Part shown: one piece after another, positions 1 to 8,136 of the stretch
Layout: each line of letters opens with the position of its first letter
How positions within the stretch are numbered: position 1 is the stretch's first letter
Origin: Rhizobium phaseoli
GTDB lineage: Bacteria > Pseudomonadota > Alphaproteobacteria > Rhizobiales > Rhizobiaceae
Assembly (NCBI RefSeq): GCF_010668805.1
Contig: NZ_WUFT01000013.1
Location: 62,001-126,000, forward strand
Length of the DNA stretch: 64,000 nt
Direction of reading: 5' to 3'
Position numbers and translations under genes: made by a program
The notes under the pieces: generated by a model
What the model saw: the letters and a program-made list of their open reading frames with translations, nothing else
The model's database searches: none
Told to the model about the DNA's origin: nothing

Positions 1-286
1 GATCGTTCATACCATGGGGTCGAAGATCACTCGGCTCAACCCCATGCAAGGTTTCTGCGCAGAGACGGGCGGAGCGTTGACACTCTTCGGAGCGACGTGG
101 CTCGGTATTCCCGTTTCGACGACGCATACCATCACCGGAGCAATCGTTGGAGTGGGCGCGGCTCGTCGTGTTTCAGCCGTGCGCTGGGGATTGGCCGGCA
201 ACATCGTGATAGCCTGGATCGTAACGATGCCGGCGGCTGCGGCAATTTCCGCAGCGTTCTACGGCCTCGTATCTTTGCTGCAATGA
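1..286 (+). CDS. inorganic phosphate transporter, PiT family (C-terminal fragment)
   Basis: This is the last ~95 residues of an integral membrane protein whose start lies before the window; the frame is open from base 2. It contains the PiT-family C-terminal signature: a G-A-T-W-L-G-I-P-V-S-T-T-H stretch followed by T-G-A-I-V-G-V-G, then two hydrophobic segments. PiT proteins (PF01384) are low-affinity symporters of metal-phosphate with H+ or Na+. The family assignment is firm from the repeated STTH/TGAIVG motif; substrate is by family. A hairpin just after the stop probably ends the transcript. Confidence 0.88.
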   Translation, partial: IVHTMGSKITRLNPMQGFCAETGGALTLFGATWLGIPVSTTHTITGAIVGVGAARRVSAVRWGLAGNIVIAWIVTMPAAAAISAAFYGLVSLLQ

Positions 287-289
287 AAT

Positions 290-313
290 GAGGTGATGGC
301 GAGCAATCACCTC
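290..313 (+). terminator. probable terminator of the PiT gene
   Basis: An inverted repeat GAGGTGA (290-296) / TCACCTC (307-313) with a 10-base loop lies 3 bases after the PiT stop codon. The T-run behind it is weak (GCTTTG), so termination is inferred from position and stem. Confidence 0.5.
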
Positions 314-524
314 GCTTTGACCTTCCCCTCTTGAGCTTTCCCAATGGCAATACCGACGAATAGGGCGGCAGAATCCATTCCCCCGTCTTCGTCATCGCGA
401 CTTCCATATTGCGTGCACTGCACAAATAGAGCGCTCCCGTGGCTGCGGCCACGGCAGTAATCGCACAAAACGGAAGCGGAAAATAATAAGGCCCAATAAA
501 TAGGCATTTATCAATTCTTCGCAT
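307..524 (-). pseudogene. possible small membrane protein, apparently frameshifted
   Basis: On the minus strand an ATG at 524 preceded by AAAGGAG opens a short frame with a hydrophobic segment (PFCAITAVAAATGALYLC) ending ..MTKTGE. A second frame, entered across a run of five C (380-384 on the plus strand), continues GMDSAALFVGIAIGKAQEGK and stops at 307. Joined, the two give a ~72-residue single-pass membrane protein; in either frame alone the product is unlikely. I do not recognise the protein. It could be a decayed gene, a sequencing error in the homopolymer, or chance. The rest of the 287-753 gap holds the nrt promoter and leader. Confidence 0.25.
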
Positions 525-565
525 TTCTCCTTTTGCTTCATGCCGTTACCAACTCTTCTTGAAAT

Positions 566-581
566 TGGCACGCTGCTTGCA
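566..581 (+). promoter_or_regulatory. sigma-54 (-24/-12) promoter of the nitrate transport operon
   Basis: TGGCAC (566-571), five bases, then TTGCA (577-581) matches the sigma-54 consensus, with GG at 567-568 and GC at 579-580 at the required spacing. The predicted start of transcription is near 592. A short dyad GTGCACTGCAC at 413-423 is placed like an upstream activator site, such as one for NtrC, but only loosely fits the NtrC consensus. The site explains nitrogen control of nrtA-nrtB-ATPase. Confidence 0.8.
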
Positions 582-591
582 CGTTCTGAGA

Positions 592-719
592 CGCACCGGT
601 CAACGGCGATCGGTGCGGATAGGCGCGGCATAAGCGCCTACATTAGACACCGACGTCGCAAGGTCTTTGCACTCCAGGGTACTCCCATCCCTGGACGTAA
701 ATTCCGGCGGCGTTTTTTT
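592..719 (+). promoter_or_regulatory. structured 5' leader of nrtA, possible ANTAR-type attenuator
   Basis: The leader begins with a ~10-bp hairpin (592-617) whose hexaloop is AACGGC, with A at loop position 1 and G at 4 as in RNA targets of ANTAR proteins. A second hairpin (TAGGCGC 620-626 / GCGCCTA 634-640) follows with a 7-base loop. Then TCCAGGG (673-679) can pair with CCCTGGA (689-695). The same 689-695 segment can instead pair imperfectly with TTCCGGCGG (702-710), which is followed by seven T (713-719). The last two pairings exclude each other, as in an antiterminator/terminator switch. The second hairpin is not a textbook ANTAR hexaloop, so the mechanism is inferred. Confidence 0.5.
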
Positions 720-753
720 GTGTCCGAATTCGGCCAGCAGAGGGAACCTGCGC

Positions 754-2067
754 ATGACAAAGACTTCGACGACTGGGATTTCGACAACCGGCATAACCCG
801 CCGCAGCATGCTCAAGACGACCGCAACGGCTGCCCTTATCGGCGCCGTCAAGACTGCTTTTCCGTCCGGCGCTTTTGCAGCCGGGGCAGGCCCTGAAGTG
901 AAGGGCGTCAAGCTCGGCTTTATCGCTCTCACGGATTCCGCGCCGCTGATCATCGCTAAAGAGAAGGGCTTTTTCGACAAGCATGGCCTTCCGGAAACGG
1001 ATGTGGCTAAACAGGCATCCTGGGGCGCGACCCGCGACAATCTCGTGCTGGGCGGCGCAGCAAACGGTATCGACGGTGCCCATATCCTCTCGCCGCTGCC
1101 CTATCTCATGCATACAGGCAAGGTGACGCAGAACAATAAGCCGGTGCCGATGGCGATCCTCGCCCGCCTCAACCTCGACAGCCAGGGCATTTCCGTCGCC
1201 AAGGAATATGCCGAAACCGGCGTGCAGCTCGATGCCTCCAAGTTGAAGACGGCGTTCGAGAAAAAGAAGGCTGATGGTAAGGAGGTCAAGGCCGCCATGA
1301 CCTTCCCGGGCGGTACCCACGATCTCTGGATCCGCTATTGGCTCGCCGCCGGCGGCATCGATCCAAACAAGGACGTTTCGACCGTCGTCGTGCCCCCGCC
1401 GCAGATGGTGGCCAATATGAAGGTCGGCAACATGGACGTCTTCTGTGTGGGCGAACCGTGGAACGAGCAGCTCGTCAACCAAGGCATCGGCTTCACCGCG
1501 GCGACCACCGGCGAGCTCTGGAAGGGGCATCCCGAAAAGGCGCTGGGGCTGCGCGCCGACTGGATCGAAAAGAATCCCAATGCGGCTAAAGCCCTGCTGA
1601 TGGCTGTCATGGAGGCCCAGCAGTGGTGTGAAAGCATGGATAACAAGGCGGAGATGGCGGACATTCTCGGCAAGCGCCAATGGTTCAACGTTCCGACGAA
1701 GGACGTGCTCGGCCGCCTTAAGGGCGACATCAATTATGGCAACGGCCGCGAGGTCAAGGCCACCGACCTCTACATGAAGTTCTGGAAGGACGGCGCCTCC
1801 TATCCATTCAAGAGCCACGATACCTGGTTCATGACGGAAAACATTCGCTGGGGAAATCTGCCGGCGAGTACCGACATCAAGGCGCTGGTCAACCAGGTGA
1901 ACCGCGAAGATATCTGGCGCGAGGCCGCCAAGGATCTCGGTGTTGCGGCGGCCGATATTCCCGCCTCGTCTTCCCGTGGCAAGGAGACCTTCTTCGATGG
2001 CAAGGTCTTCGACCCTGAAAATCCTTCCGCTTATCTCGATAGCCTTTCGATCAAGGTTGTCTCCTGA
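754..2067 (+). CDS. nrtA: nitrate ABC transporter, substrate-binding protein (NrtA/CmpA family)
   Basis: A 437-residue periplasmic binding protein. The N-terminus has a twin-arginine-like signal (T-R-R-S-M-L-K) and a hydrophobic stretch ending AFA. The mature part carries NrtA-type motifs: LGFIALTDSAPLIIAKEKG near the N-terminus, then KQASWGATRDNLVLGGA and GIDGAHILSPLPY. The ATG at 754 was chosen over an upstream in-frame ATG at 667 because it has an AGAGGGA ribosome site, directly precedes the signal peptide, and the upstream start would lie in the leader hairpins. Family members bind nitrate, nitrite, cyanate or bicarbonate; nitrate is favoured by the sigma-54 promoter and leader. It heads an operon with the permease and ATPase. 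Confidence 0.9.
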   Translation: MTKTSTTGISTTGITRRSMLKTTATAALIGAVKTAFPSGAFAAGAGPEVKGVKLGFIALTDSAPLIIAKEKGFFDKHGLPETDVAKQASWGATRDNLVLGGAANGIDGAHILSPLPYLMHTGKVTQNNKPVPMAILARLNLDSQGISVAKEYAETGVQLDASKLKTAFEKKKADGKEVKAAMTFPGGTHDLWIRYWLAAGGIDPNKDVSTVVVPPPQMVANMKVGNMDVFCVGEPWNEQLVNQGIGFTAATTGELWKGHPEKALGLRADWIEKNPNAAKALLMAVMEAQQWCESMDNKAEMADILGKRQWFNVPTKDVLGRLKGDINYGNGREVKATDLYMKFWKDGASYPFKSHDTWFMTENIRWGNLPASTDIKALVNQVNREDIWREAAKDLGVAAADIPASSSRGKETFFDGKVFDPENPSAYLDSLSIKVVS

Positions 2068-2075
2068 CCCCCGCC

Positions 2076-2100
2076 GCCGGCGCGCCACGAGCGCGCCGGC
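2076..2100 (+). promoter_or_regulatory. intercistronic hairpin between nrtA and nrtB
   Basis: A perfect 10-bp stem, GCCGGCGCGC (2076-2085) and GCGCGCCGGC (2091-2100), with a 5-base loop lies between the binding-protein gene and the permease gene. Such hairpins commonly stabilise or partly terminate the message so that the binding protein is made in excess. There is no T-run strong enough for full termination. Confidence 0.6.
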
Positions 2101-2126
2101 CTTTCATTCATGTGAGGAGCGCGTCG

Positions 2127-3020
2127 ATGTCGGCCCTGGCAAATAAAGCAAATCCCTCCACTTCAGTCTCTGCCAAGCCGGCGGCAAAAATTCTGCGATT
2201 ATCCGGCAAGCAAAGATCACGGATCGATTTTCGTCATGCGGTAACCGCCGCGCTTCGCAACGTCGTTCCGCCAGCCGTGGTGCTGGCACTCATCCTGCTC
2301 TTCTGGCAGGCGCTCTGTTCATCGCCGGATGCGTCCTTGCCCTCGCCGCATCGGGTCTGGCAGGAGAGCTACGACCTGATCGCCTATCCGTTCTTCAACA
2401 ACGGTTCCCAGGATATCGGGCTTGGCTGGCGCGTGCTCGTTTCGCTGCAACGCGTGCTCTATGGTTTTGGCTTGGCCTCCGTCACCGGCGTTATCGTCGG
2501 GGCGATCATCGGCCAATCGATCTGGGCAATGCGCGGTCTCGATCCGATCTTCCAGGTGCTGCGAACGGTACCGCCGCTCGCCTGGTTGCCGCTCTCGCTC
2601 GCAGCCTTCCAGGATTCCAACCCTTCCGCGATCTTCGTCATCTTCATCACTTCGATCTGGCCGGTGATTATCAACACCGCCGTCGGCGTGCGCAATATCC
2701 CGGAGGACTACCGCAACGTTGCCGAGGTGCTGCGGCTCAATCAATTCGAGTTTTTCTGGAAAATCATGCTGCCTTCGGCGGCCCCCTACATCTTCACCGG
2801 CCTGAGGATCGGCGTCGGCCTTTCCTGGCTCGCCATCGTCGCGGCCGAAATGCTGACCGGCGGCGTCGGCATCGGTTTCTTCATCTGGGACGCGTGGAAC
2901 TCGTCGCGCCTGCCGGACATCATCGTCGCGCTCGCCTATATCGGCATCGTCGGCTTCGCACTCGATAAGCTTGTGGCTGCGCTCGGCAAACTCATCACGC
3001 GCGGCGCCACCGCCAACTAA
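2127..3020 (+). CDS. nrtB: nitrate ABC transporter permease
   Basis: A 297-residue inner-membrane protein of the NrtB/SsuC permease family (BPD_transp_1). About six hydrophobic segments follow a polar N-terminus of ~45 residues. The ATPase-contact (EAA) loop is visible near residue 195: EDYRNVAEVLRLNQFEFFWK followed by IMLPSAAPYIFTGLRIG. The ATG at 2127 has AGGAG eight bases upstream; the GTG at 2112 in the same frame lacks a site and lies before it. The gene lies between nrtA and the ATPase gene, 11 bases upstream of the latter. Confidence 0.88.
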   Translation: MSALANKANPSTSVSAKPAAKILRLSGKQRSRIDFRHAVTAALRNVVPPAVVLALILLFWQALCSSPDASLPSPHRVWQESYDLIAYPFFNNGSQDIGLGWRVLVSLQRVLYGFGLASVTGVIVGAIIGQSIWAMRGLDPIFQVLRTVPPLAWLPLSLAAFQDSNPSAIFVIFITSIWPVIINTAVGVRNIPEDYRNVAEVLRLNQFEFFWKIMLPSAAPYIFTGLRIGVGLSWLAIVAAEMLTGGVGIGFFIWDAWNSSRLPDIIVALAYIGIVGFALDKLVAALGKLITRGATAN

Positions 3021-3031
3021 GGAACGTCCCG

Positions 3032-3829
3032 ATGAATGCCTATCTGAAGCTCGATCATATCGACAAACATTTCGATCGCGGCGGCGTGCGCGCCGAGGTT
3101 TTGAAAGACATCAACCTGGCGATCTCCGCGGGTGAATTCATCTCGATCATCGGCCATTCGGGCTGCGGTAAGTCCACCTTGCTCAACCTGATCGCCGGCC
3201 TGACCCCGGTTTCCGCCGGTGCCGTGCTCCTCGAAAACCGCGAGGTCAACGGACCCGGTCCCGAACGCGCCGTCGTTTTCCAGAACCACTCGCTGCTGCC
3301 TTGGCTGACGGTTTACGAAAACGTCAATCTCGCCGTCTCCAAACTCTTCAACCGAACAAAGACCAAGGCCGAGCGGCATGACTGGGTCATGGCCAACCTC
3401 GATCTTGTGCAGATGGCGCATGCGAGGGATAAGCGGCCTTCGGAAATTTCCGGCGGCATGAAACAGCGCGTCGGCATTGCCCGCGCGCTTTCGATGGAGC
3501 CGAAGATCCTGCTGCTCGACGAGCCTTTCGGCGCGCTGGATGCGCTGACCCGCGCCCATCTTCAGGACGCAGTGATGGAAATCCACGCTCGGCTCGGCAA
3601 CACGATGGTGATGATCACCCATGACGTCGACGAGGCGGTGCTGCTATCGGATCGCATCGTGATGATGACCAACGGCCCGGCGGCCCGCATCGGCGAAGTG
3701 CTCGATGTGACCATGCCTCGTCCCCGCAATCGCATCGAACTCGCCTCCGACCGGACATATCTCAAATGCCGGGAAGCCGTGCTGAAATTCCTTTACGAAC
3801 GCCACCGCTTCATCGAGGCCGCGGAGTAA
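3032..3829 (+). CDS. nitrate ABC transporter, ATP-binding protein (single-domain, NrtD type)
   Basis: A 265-residue ABC ATPase. Walker A GHSGCGKST is at residues 41-49, the signature SGGMKQRVGIARAL at 140-153, Walker B ILLLDEPFGALD at 159-170, and the switch histidine follows in MITHDVDEA. It lacks the C-terminal NrtA-like domain found in cyanobacterial NrtC, so it corresponds to NrtD or to TauB/SsuB-like ATPases. It is the last gene of the nitrate operon and powers uptake through the upstream permease. Confidence 0.87.
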   Translation: MNAYLKLDHIDKHFDRGGVRAEVLKDINLAISAGEFISIIGHSGCGKSTLLNLIAGLTPVSAGAVLLENREVNGPGPERAVVFQNHSLLPWLTVYENVNLAVSKLFNRTKTKAERHDWVMANLDLVQMAHARDKRPSEISGGMKQRVGIARALSMEPKILLLDEPFGALDALTRAHLQDAVMEIHARLGNTMVMITHDVDEAVLLSDRIVMMTNGPAARIGEVLDVTMPRPRNRIELASDRTYLKCREAVLKFLYERHRFIEAAE

Positions 3830-3857
3830 GAACCGGGAATGACCGGTCGCAGCCTGC

Positions 3858-4532
3858 CTACACCTCGGCCGTTGCAAATACCGCGCTGGCATCGCTGACA
3901 ATTTCCACGTGGGAATATGCCGCCTGCCCCGCGGCTGCGGCGTCCGCGCGCATGATTGCGGTCACGATCCGGCCGTGCTCCTCATAGGATTTCGCCAGAC
4001 GCCCAGGCAGACGGAACTGCGCTCGGCGAAAAGCCGCGAGCCGCGCTCGCGTCTGAGTCACCATTTCAAAGACATGATCATTATGCGCGCCGCGATAAAG
4101 CCGGGTGTGAAATTCGGTGTTGTGAGCGGAATATTCCTCTTCGGCGCCGGCATGCACGAGCTTCACCGATCCCCGATGATCCAGTTCCAGCGCCCGCCGC
4201 TCATCGACCGTCATCCGCTCGGCCGAGAGCCTGGCGCAGATCGCTTCGAGTTCGGCCATCGCCTCGAACATCGAATGCAGATAGGCCTCGGTGACATTGG
4301 TAACGACGGCACTGCGATTTGGTTCGCGCCCAACCAATCCCATGGCGCTGAGTTCACGCAGAGCTTCTCTGACCGGCGTGCGCGAAACGTCGAACCGAAC
4401 CGCAAGCGACACCTCGTCCAGCTTTCCGCCCGGCAGGATTTCGCCTGTGACGATCATGTCGGAAATCGCCCTCACCATCTGTTCAACGGTGGTTCCGGTG
4501 CGGATGACTTCTCTGCGTCTGGTCTGCTTCAC
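3858..4532 (-). CDS. GntR-family transcriptional regulator (FadR/FCD subfamily)
   Basis: A 224-residue protein with an N-terminal winged helix (recognition helix region EVSLAVRFDVSRTPVREALR, about residues 40-59) and an all-helical C-terminal FCD domain that usually binds a small carboxylate or related ligand. It is transcribed divergently from the BMP transporter/biuret operon across a 340-base region, so it probably controls that operon. The direct repeats TGCATGCACTTTA in that region are candidate operators. Ligand unknown. Confidence 0.85.
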   Translation of the reverse strand: MKQTRRREVIRTGTTVEQMVRAISDMIVTGEILPGGKLDEVSLAVRFDVSRTPVREALRELSAMGLVGREPNRSAVVTNVTEAYLHSMFEAMAELEAICARLSAERMTVDERRALELDHRGSVKLVHAGAEEEYSAHNTEFHTRLYRGAHNDHVFEMVTQTRARLAAFRRAQFRLPGRLAKSYEEHGRIVTAIMRADAAAAGQAAYSHVEIVSDASAVFATAEV

Positions 4533-4734
4533 GATACGAATCTGCTCACGTCAACACTTTGCATACAGATGCCGGTCAGCACCCCATAAGTCAAACTACG
4601 CCGCGAAGATATTGTTAGATTTTCACTTTCCGATTCAACGTGCAGTTCATAAGAGTTGGCGACACGCTGACCCCGCGGCCAAATTGTGCAAAAAACAGTT
4701 CATGGTTATTTTTTATGCGCTACTGCGATCAATC

Positions 4735-4827
4735 TGCATGCACTTTAAACGCCACAGCTTACCATCCCAAGAATAATATATAAAAAACAACAGATTGGTT
4801 TCTGGCACGTGCATTGCATGCACTTTA
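4735..4827. repeat. direct repeats TGCATGCACTTTA in the GntR/biuret operon intergenic region
   Basis: The 13-base sequence TGCATGCACTTTA occurs at 4735-4747 and again at 4815-4827, exactly 80 bases apart. The second copy overlaps the -12 element of the sigma-54 promoter, the first lies upstream. An exact duplication here suggests a regulator site, most simply for the divergent GntR protein. An AT-rich stretch (about 4771-4790) between them could bend DNA or bind IHF. Apart from these and the promoter, nothing else is seen in 4533-4872. Confidence 0.5.
4803..4818 (+). promoter_or_regulatory. sigma-54 (-24/-12) promoter of the biuret/triuret operon
   Basis: TGGCAC (4803-4808), five bases, TTGCA (4814-4818): a full consensus match identical in the conserved bases to the nrt promoter at 566-581. 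Predicted transcription start is near 4829, 44 bases before the first ATG. It indicates expression under nitrogen limitation. Confidence 0.82.
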
Positions 4828-4872
4828 CTGTCCTGTTTCGCAAACCGGCCCAGCGCCGCAAGGAGCATTCCA

Positions 4873-5997
4873 ATGACCAAACTCCTTTCCATGAACCGCC
4901 GCAATTTCCTGCAGGCCTCCGCTGCCGGGGCGCTCGCCAGCGCCATGCCGGGCCTGATCTCCTCTGCAGCGGCCCAAACCGCGCTTACCATCGGCTTCAT
5001 CTATGTCGGCCCCAAGGACGATTACGGCTACAACCAGGCGCATGCGGAAGGCGCAGCCGCGGTCAAGGCTCTGCCGGGCGTGACGCTGGTCGAAGAAGAG
5101 AATGTGCCGGAGACCGTCGATGTCCAGAAGACCATGGAGTCGATGATCAATCTCGACGGTGCGACCCTGCTCTTTCCGACCTCCTTCGGCTATTTCGACC
5201 CACACATGCTGGCCATCGCCGCTAAACATCCCGACGTTCAGTTCCGCCATTGCGGCGGCCTCTGGCAGGAAGGCAAGCACCCTGCCAATACGGGCTCCTA
5301 TTTCGGCTATATATTCCAGGGCCAGTATCTGAACGGCATCGCCGCCGGCCATGCGACGAAAAGCAAGAAGATCGGCTTCGTCGCCGCCAAGCCGATCCCG
5401 CAGGTTCTGCAGAATATAAACGCCTTCCTGCTCGGCGCCCGTACGGTCGATCCTACTATCACCTGCCAGGTGATCTTCACCGGCGAGTGGTCGCTCGCCG
5501 TCAAGGAGGCCGAAGCCACCAACGCCTTGGTCGACCAAGGCGCCGACGTCATCACCTGCCACGTCGACAGCCCGAAAGTGGTCGTCGAGACGGCCGCCGG
5601 CCGCGGCGCCTTCGTCTGCGGCTATCACGCCAACCAGAGCCCGCTCGCTCCCGAAAAATACCTTACGGGCGCCGAATGGGCCTGGGGCAACGTCTACAGC
5701 GACTTCGTCCAAAAGGCGCAGGCCGGCGAAAAGCTCGGCAACTTCGTGCGCGGCGGCCTGAAGGACGGCTTCATCAAGATGAGCGCGCTCGGCCCCGGTG
5801 TGTCCGCGGAAGGCCGCAAGGCCTTCGAAGCCACGCAGGCGGAGATGATGAAGGGCGGCTTCTCGGTCTTCAAGGGGCCGTTGAAGGACAACAAGGGCGA
5901 CACCGTCGTGGCTGCCGACAAGAGCTACGCCGAAGACGCGATCGAGCTCGAAAGCATGAATTATCTGGTCGAGGGCGTCGTCGGGTCCACGGCGTAA
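4873..5997 (+). CDS. BMP-family ABC transporter substrate-binding protein
   Basis: A 374-residue lipoprotein-like/periplasmic binding protein of the BMP/Med/PnrA family (PF02608). It has a twin-arginine-type signal (MNRRNFLQASAAG) and cleavage after SAAAQ. Typical family features are IGFIYVGPKDDYGYNQAHAEG at the mature start and TCHVDSPKVVVETA. The ATG at 4873 has AAGGAG upstream; an ORF extension to 4795 would start before the predicted transcript. BMP proteins bind nucleosides in several bacteria, but this gene lies in one operon with biuret and triuret hydrolases, so a biuret-like ureide is the better guess for the ligand. That is inference from context. Confidence 0.85.
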   Translation: MTKLLSMNRRNFLQASAAGALASAMPGLISSAAAQTALTIGFIYVGPKDDYGYNQAHAEGAAAVKALPGVTLVEEENVPETVDVQKTMESMINLDGATLLFPTSFGYFDPHMLAIAAKHPDVQFRHCGGLWQEGKHPANTGSYFGYIFQGQYLNGIAAGHATKSKKIGFVAAKPIPQVLQNINAFLLGARTVDPTITCQVIFTGEWSLAVKEAEATNALVDQGADVITCHVDSPKVVVETAAGRGAFVCGYHANQSPLAPEKYLTGAEWAWGNVYSDFVQKAQAGEKLGNFVRGGLKDGFIKMSALGPGVSAEGRKAFEATQAEMMKGGFSVFKGPLKDNKGDTVVAADKSYAEDAIELESMNYLVEGVVGSTA

Positions 5998-6017
5998 ACC
6001 GCGAAGGGAGAAGCGCC

Positions 6018-7145
6018 ATGACCATCGAGGCCAACGATCCTGCACTATCGATCGCGGGAAAACCGGCTTCGCTGCGCCCCGTTCTCGAATGGACCGCGCG
6101 GCGAGCCGAGCCTGTTGTTATCGGGCTTACGGCCATCCTGATCGGTCTTGCGCTCTTCTCCCTCTTCATTCTGGCGGTCGGCAAGTCGCCGGCTACCCTC
6201 TTCCAACTGATGTACACCGGCGGCTTCGGCAGCTGGTTTTCGGTGCAAAACAGCCTAAGTCGTGCCGCACCCCTTCTCCTGACGGCACTCTGCGTCGCCC
6301 TGCCCGCCCGTCTCGGCCTCGTCATCATCGGTGGGGAAGGAGCGGTCGTGCTGGGCGGCGTAGCTGCCGCAGCCATGGCTCTGCCGCTCGCCGGCACCGC
6401 GCCTGTCTTCCTCACCCTCATTCTGATGGCGATCGCTGCCATGGTGGTCGGCGGCATCTGGATCGGCCTTGCCGGGTTCCTGCGCCACTACCGCGGCGTC
6501 AACGAAACCATCTCGTCGCTGCTGCTCTCCTATATCGCCATTGCCCTGATGAACCAGTTCGTCGAAGGGCTGTTGCGCGATCCGGCAAGCCTCAACAAGC
6601 CATCGACCAGGCCGCTGCCGGCGGAATACATGCTCGGCAATATTCCCGGCATGGACGTGCATTGGGGTCTCGTCATCGGCATCCTCGCCTGCATCGTCTC
6701 CTGGATCGTGATCGAGGCGACGAGCTACGGTTTTGCCGCCCGCATCGCCGGCGGCAACGTGCGCGCCGCCCAGATCCAGGGGCTACCGGTCGGCAAGCTG
6801 ATCGCCGGATTTACCGCCCTTGCCGGCAGCTTTGCCGGTCTGGCGGGCATGATCGAAGTGGCGGCGGTGCAGGGAAGTGCCAATGCTTCGCTTGCCGCAG
6901 GCTATGGTTATACCGGTATCCTCGTCGCCTTCCTCGCCAGGCACAATCCGCTGGCGATCATCCCAGTCGCGATCCTGCTCGGCGGCATCGACGCCTCGGG
7001 CGGCCTCATCCAGCGGCGCATGGGTCTGCCGGATGCGACCGTTCTGGTGCTGCAGGGAACGCTCTTCATCGTCATTCTCTTCTGCGAAACCTTCTACGGC
7101 CGCTTCAAGATCTTCAATCCCGACCTCTGGAAAAGGAGCCTCTGA
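6018..7145 (+). CDS. ABC transporter permease (BMP/nucleoside-type, subunit 1)
   Basis: A 375-residue membrane protein of the BPD_transp_2 family, about ten hydrophobic segments after a short cytoplasmic N-terminus. Family motifs include LTALCVALPARLGLVIIGGEG and GVNETISSLLLSYIAIALMN. The start ATG at 6018 has an AAGGGAG site. The stop overlaps the next permease start (ATGA-type overlap at 7143-7147), so the two are translationally coupled subunits of one channel. Confidence 0.87.
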   Translation: MTIEANDPALSIAGKPASLRPVLEWTARRAEPVVIGLTAILIGLALFSLFILAVGKSPATLFQLMYTGGFGSWFSVQNSLSRAAPLLLTALCVALPARLGLVIIGGEGAVVLGGVAAAAMALPLAGTAPVFLTLILMAIAAMVVGGIWIGLAGFLRHYRGVNETISSLLLSYIAIALMNQFVEGLLRDPASLNKPSTRPLPAEYMLGNIPGMDVHWGLVIGILACIVSWIVIEATSYGFAARIAGGNVRAAQIQGLPVGKLIAGFTALAGSFAGLAGMIEVAAVQGSANASLAAGYGYTGILVAFLARHNPLAIIPVAILLGGIDASGGLIQRRMGLPDATVLVLQGTLFIVILFCETFYGRFKIFNPDLWKRSL

Positions 7146-8071
7146 TGGAAGAGACAGGCATCGGCATCTGGGGCGTGCCGCTGGCGATCTTTGCAGGCGC
7201 CATCCGCGTTTCCACCCCGTTCATCTTCGTCAGCCTCGGCGAGACGATCACCGAACGCTCCGGCCGCATCAATCTCGGCCTGGAAGGCACGCTGGTCTTC
7301 GGCGCCATGACGGCTTATGCGGTGGCCGTCATGACTGGCTCGCCGACCCTCGGCGTGCTGGCCGCCATGATGGCGGGCGCGATCTTCGGCGTCCTCCACG
7401 GCTGGATCTGCAAATTCCCCAAAGTCAATGACATCGCCATCGGCATCGCCATGATGCAGTTCGGTCTCGGCATGGCGTTCTTCCTCGGCAAATCCTTCAT
7501 CCAGCCGGTGGCGCCGAAACTGCCCTCGATCGCGCTCGGAGGCTGGTCGAGCATGCCGCAGCTACAGGCGGCGCTCAATATCAACGTGCTGTTCTTCATC
7601 GGCGCAGCACTTGCTCTCTTCCTGTTCTGGGCCTTCAAGAATACCCGCATTGGCCTGATCCTGCGCGTCGTCGGCGACAGCACCGATGCAGCCCGGGCCA
7701 TGGGCATCGACCCGGACCGGGTTCGCCTGCTGGCGACGGCCGCGGGCGGCTCGCTGGCGGCGATCGGCGGTGCCTACCTTTCGCTCTATTATCCGGGCTC
7801 GTGGAACGAAGGCATCTCGTCGGGTCAGGGCCTGATGGCCGTGGCCCTCGTGATCTTCGCGCGCTGGAACCCGATTGGCTGCTTCCTCGCCGCCCTACTG
7901 TTCGGCGGTACCGGCGCGCTCGGCCCGGCGCTGCAATCGGTCGGCGTCACACAAGGCTACTACCTCTTCTACGCTGCCCCTTACGTGCTCACCCTGATCA
8001 TCCTGATTGCCACCTCCTCGCCTACCCGCTCGCTCGCCGGTGCGCCGGGTGCGCTGTCGCTGACGAAATAA
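7145..8071 (+). CDS. ABC transporter permease (BMP/nucleoside-type, subunit 2)
   Basis: A 308-residue BPD_transp_2 permease with about eight to nine membrane segments. The N-terminal region has TPFIFVSLGETITERSGRIN and LGLEGTLVFGA, the usual signature of the second subunit of BMP-linked importers, and KFPKVNDIAIG is a further conserved loop. It overlaps the preceding permease by one base and is followed 65 bases later by biuH. Confidence 0.87.
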   Translation: MEETGIGIWGVPLAIFAGAIRVSTPFIFVSLGETITERSGRINLGLEGTLVFGAMTAYAVAVMTGSPTLGVLAAMMAGAIFGVLHGWICKFPKVNDIAIGIAMMQFGLGMAFFLGKSFIQPVAPKLPSIALGGWSSMPQLQAALNINVLFFIGAALALFLFWAFKNTRIGLILRVVGDSTDAARAMGIDPDRVRLLATAAGGSLAAIGGAYLSLYYPGSWNEGISSGQGLMAVALVIFARWNPIGCFLAALLFGGTGALGPALQSVGVTQGYYLFYAAPYVLTLIILIATSSPTRSLAGAPGALSLTK

Positions 8072-8136
8072 CCGAGCCCTGTGATGAACGGACTTGGCGG
8101 TCTCAACAAATCTGCCGCGGAATAGGAGAGAGAATG

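Noticed and set aside
643..2088. 481-residue open frame antisense to nrtA
   Set aside because: It mirrors the coding strand of a clear nrtA gene; its translation has no family motif and arises from strong GC3 bias.
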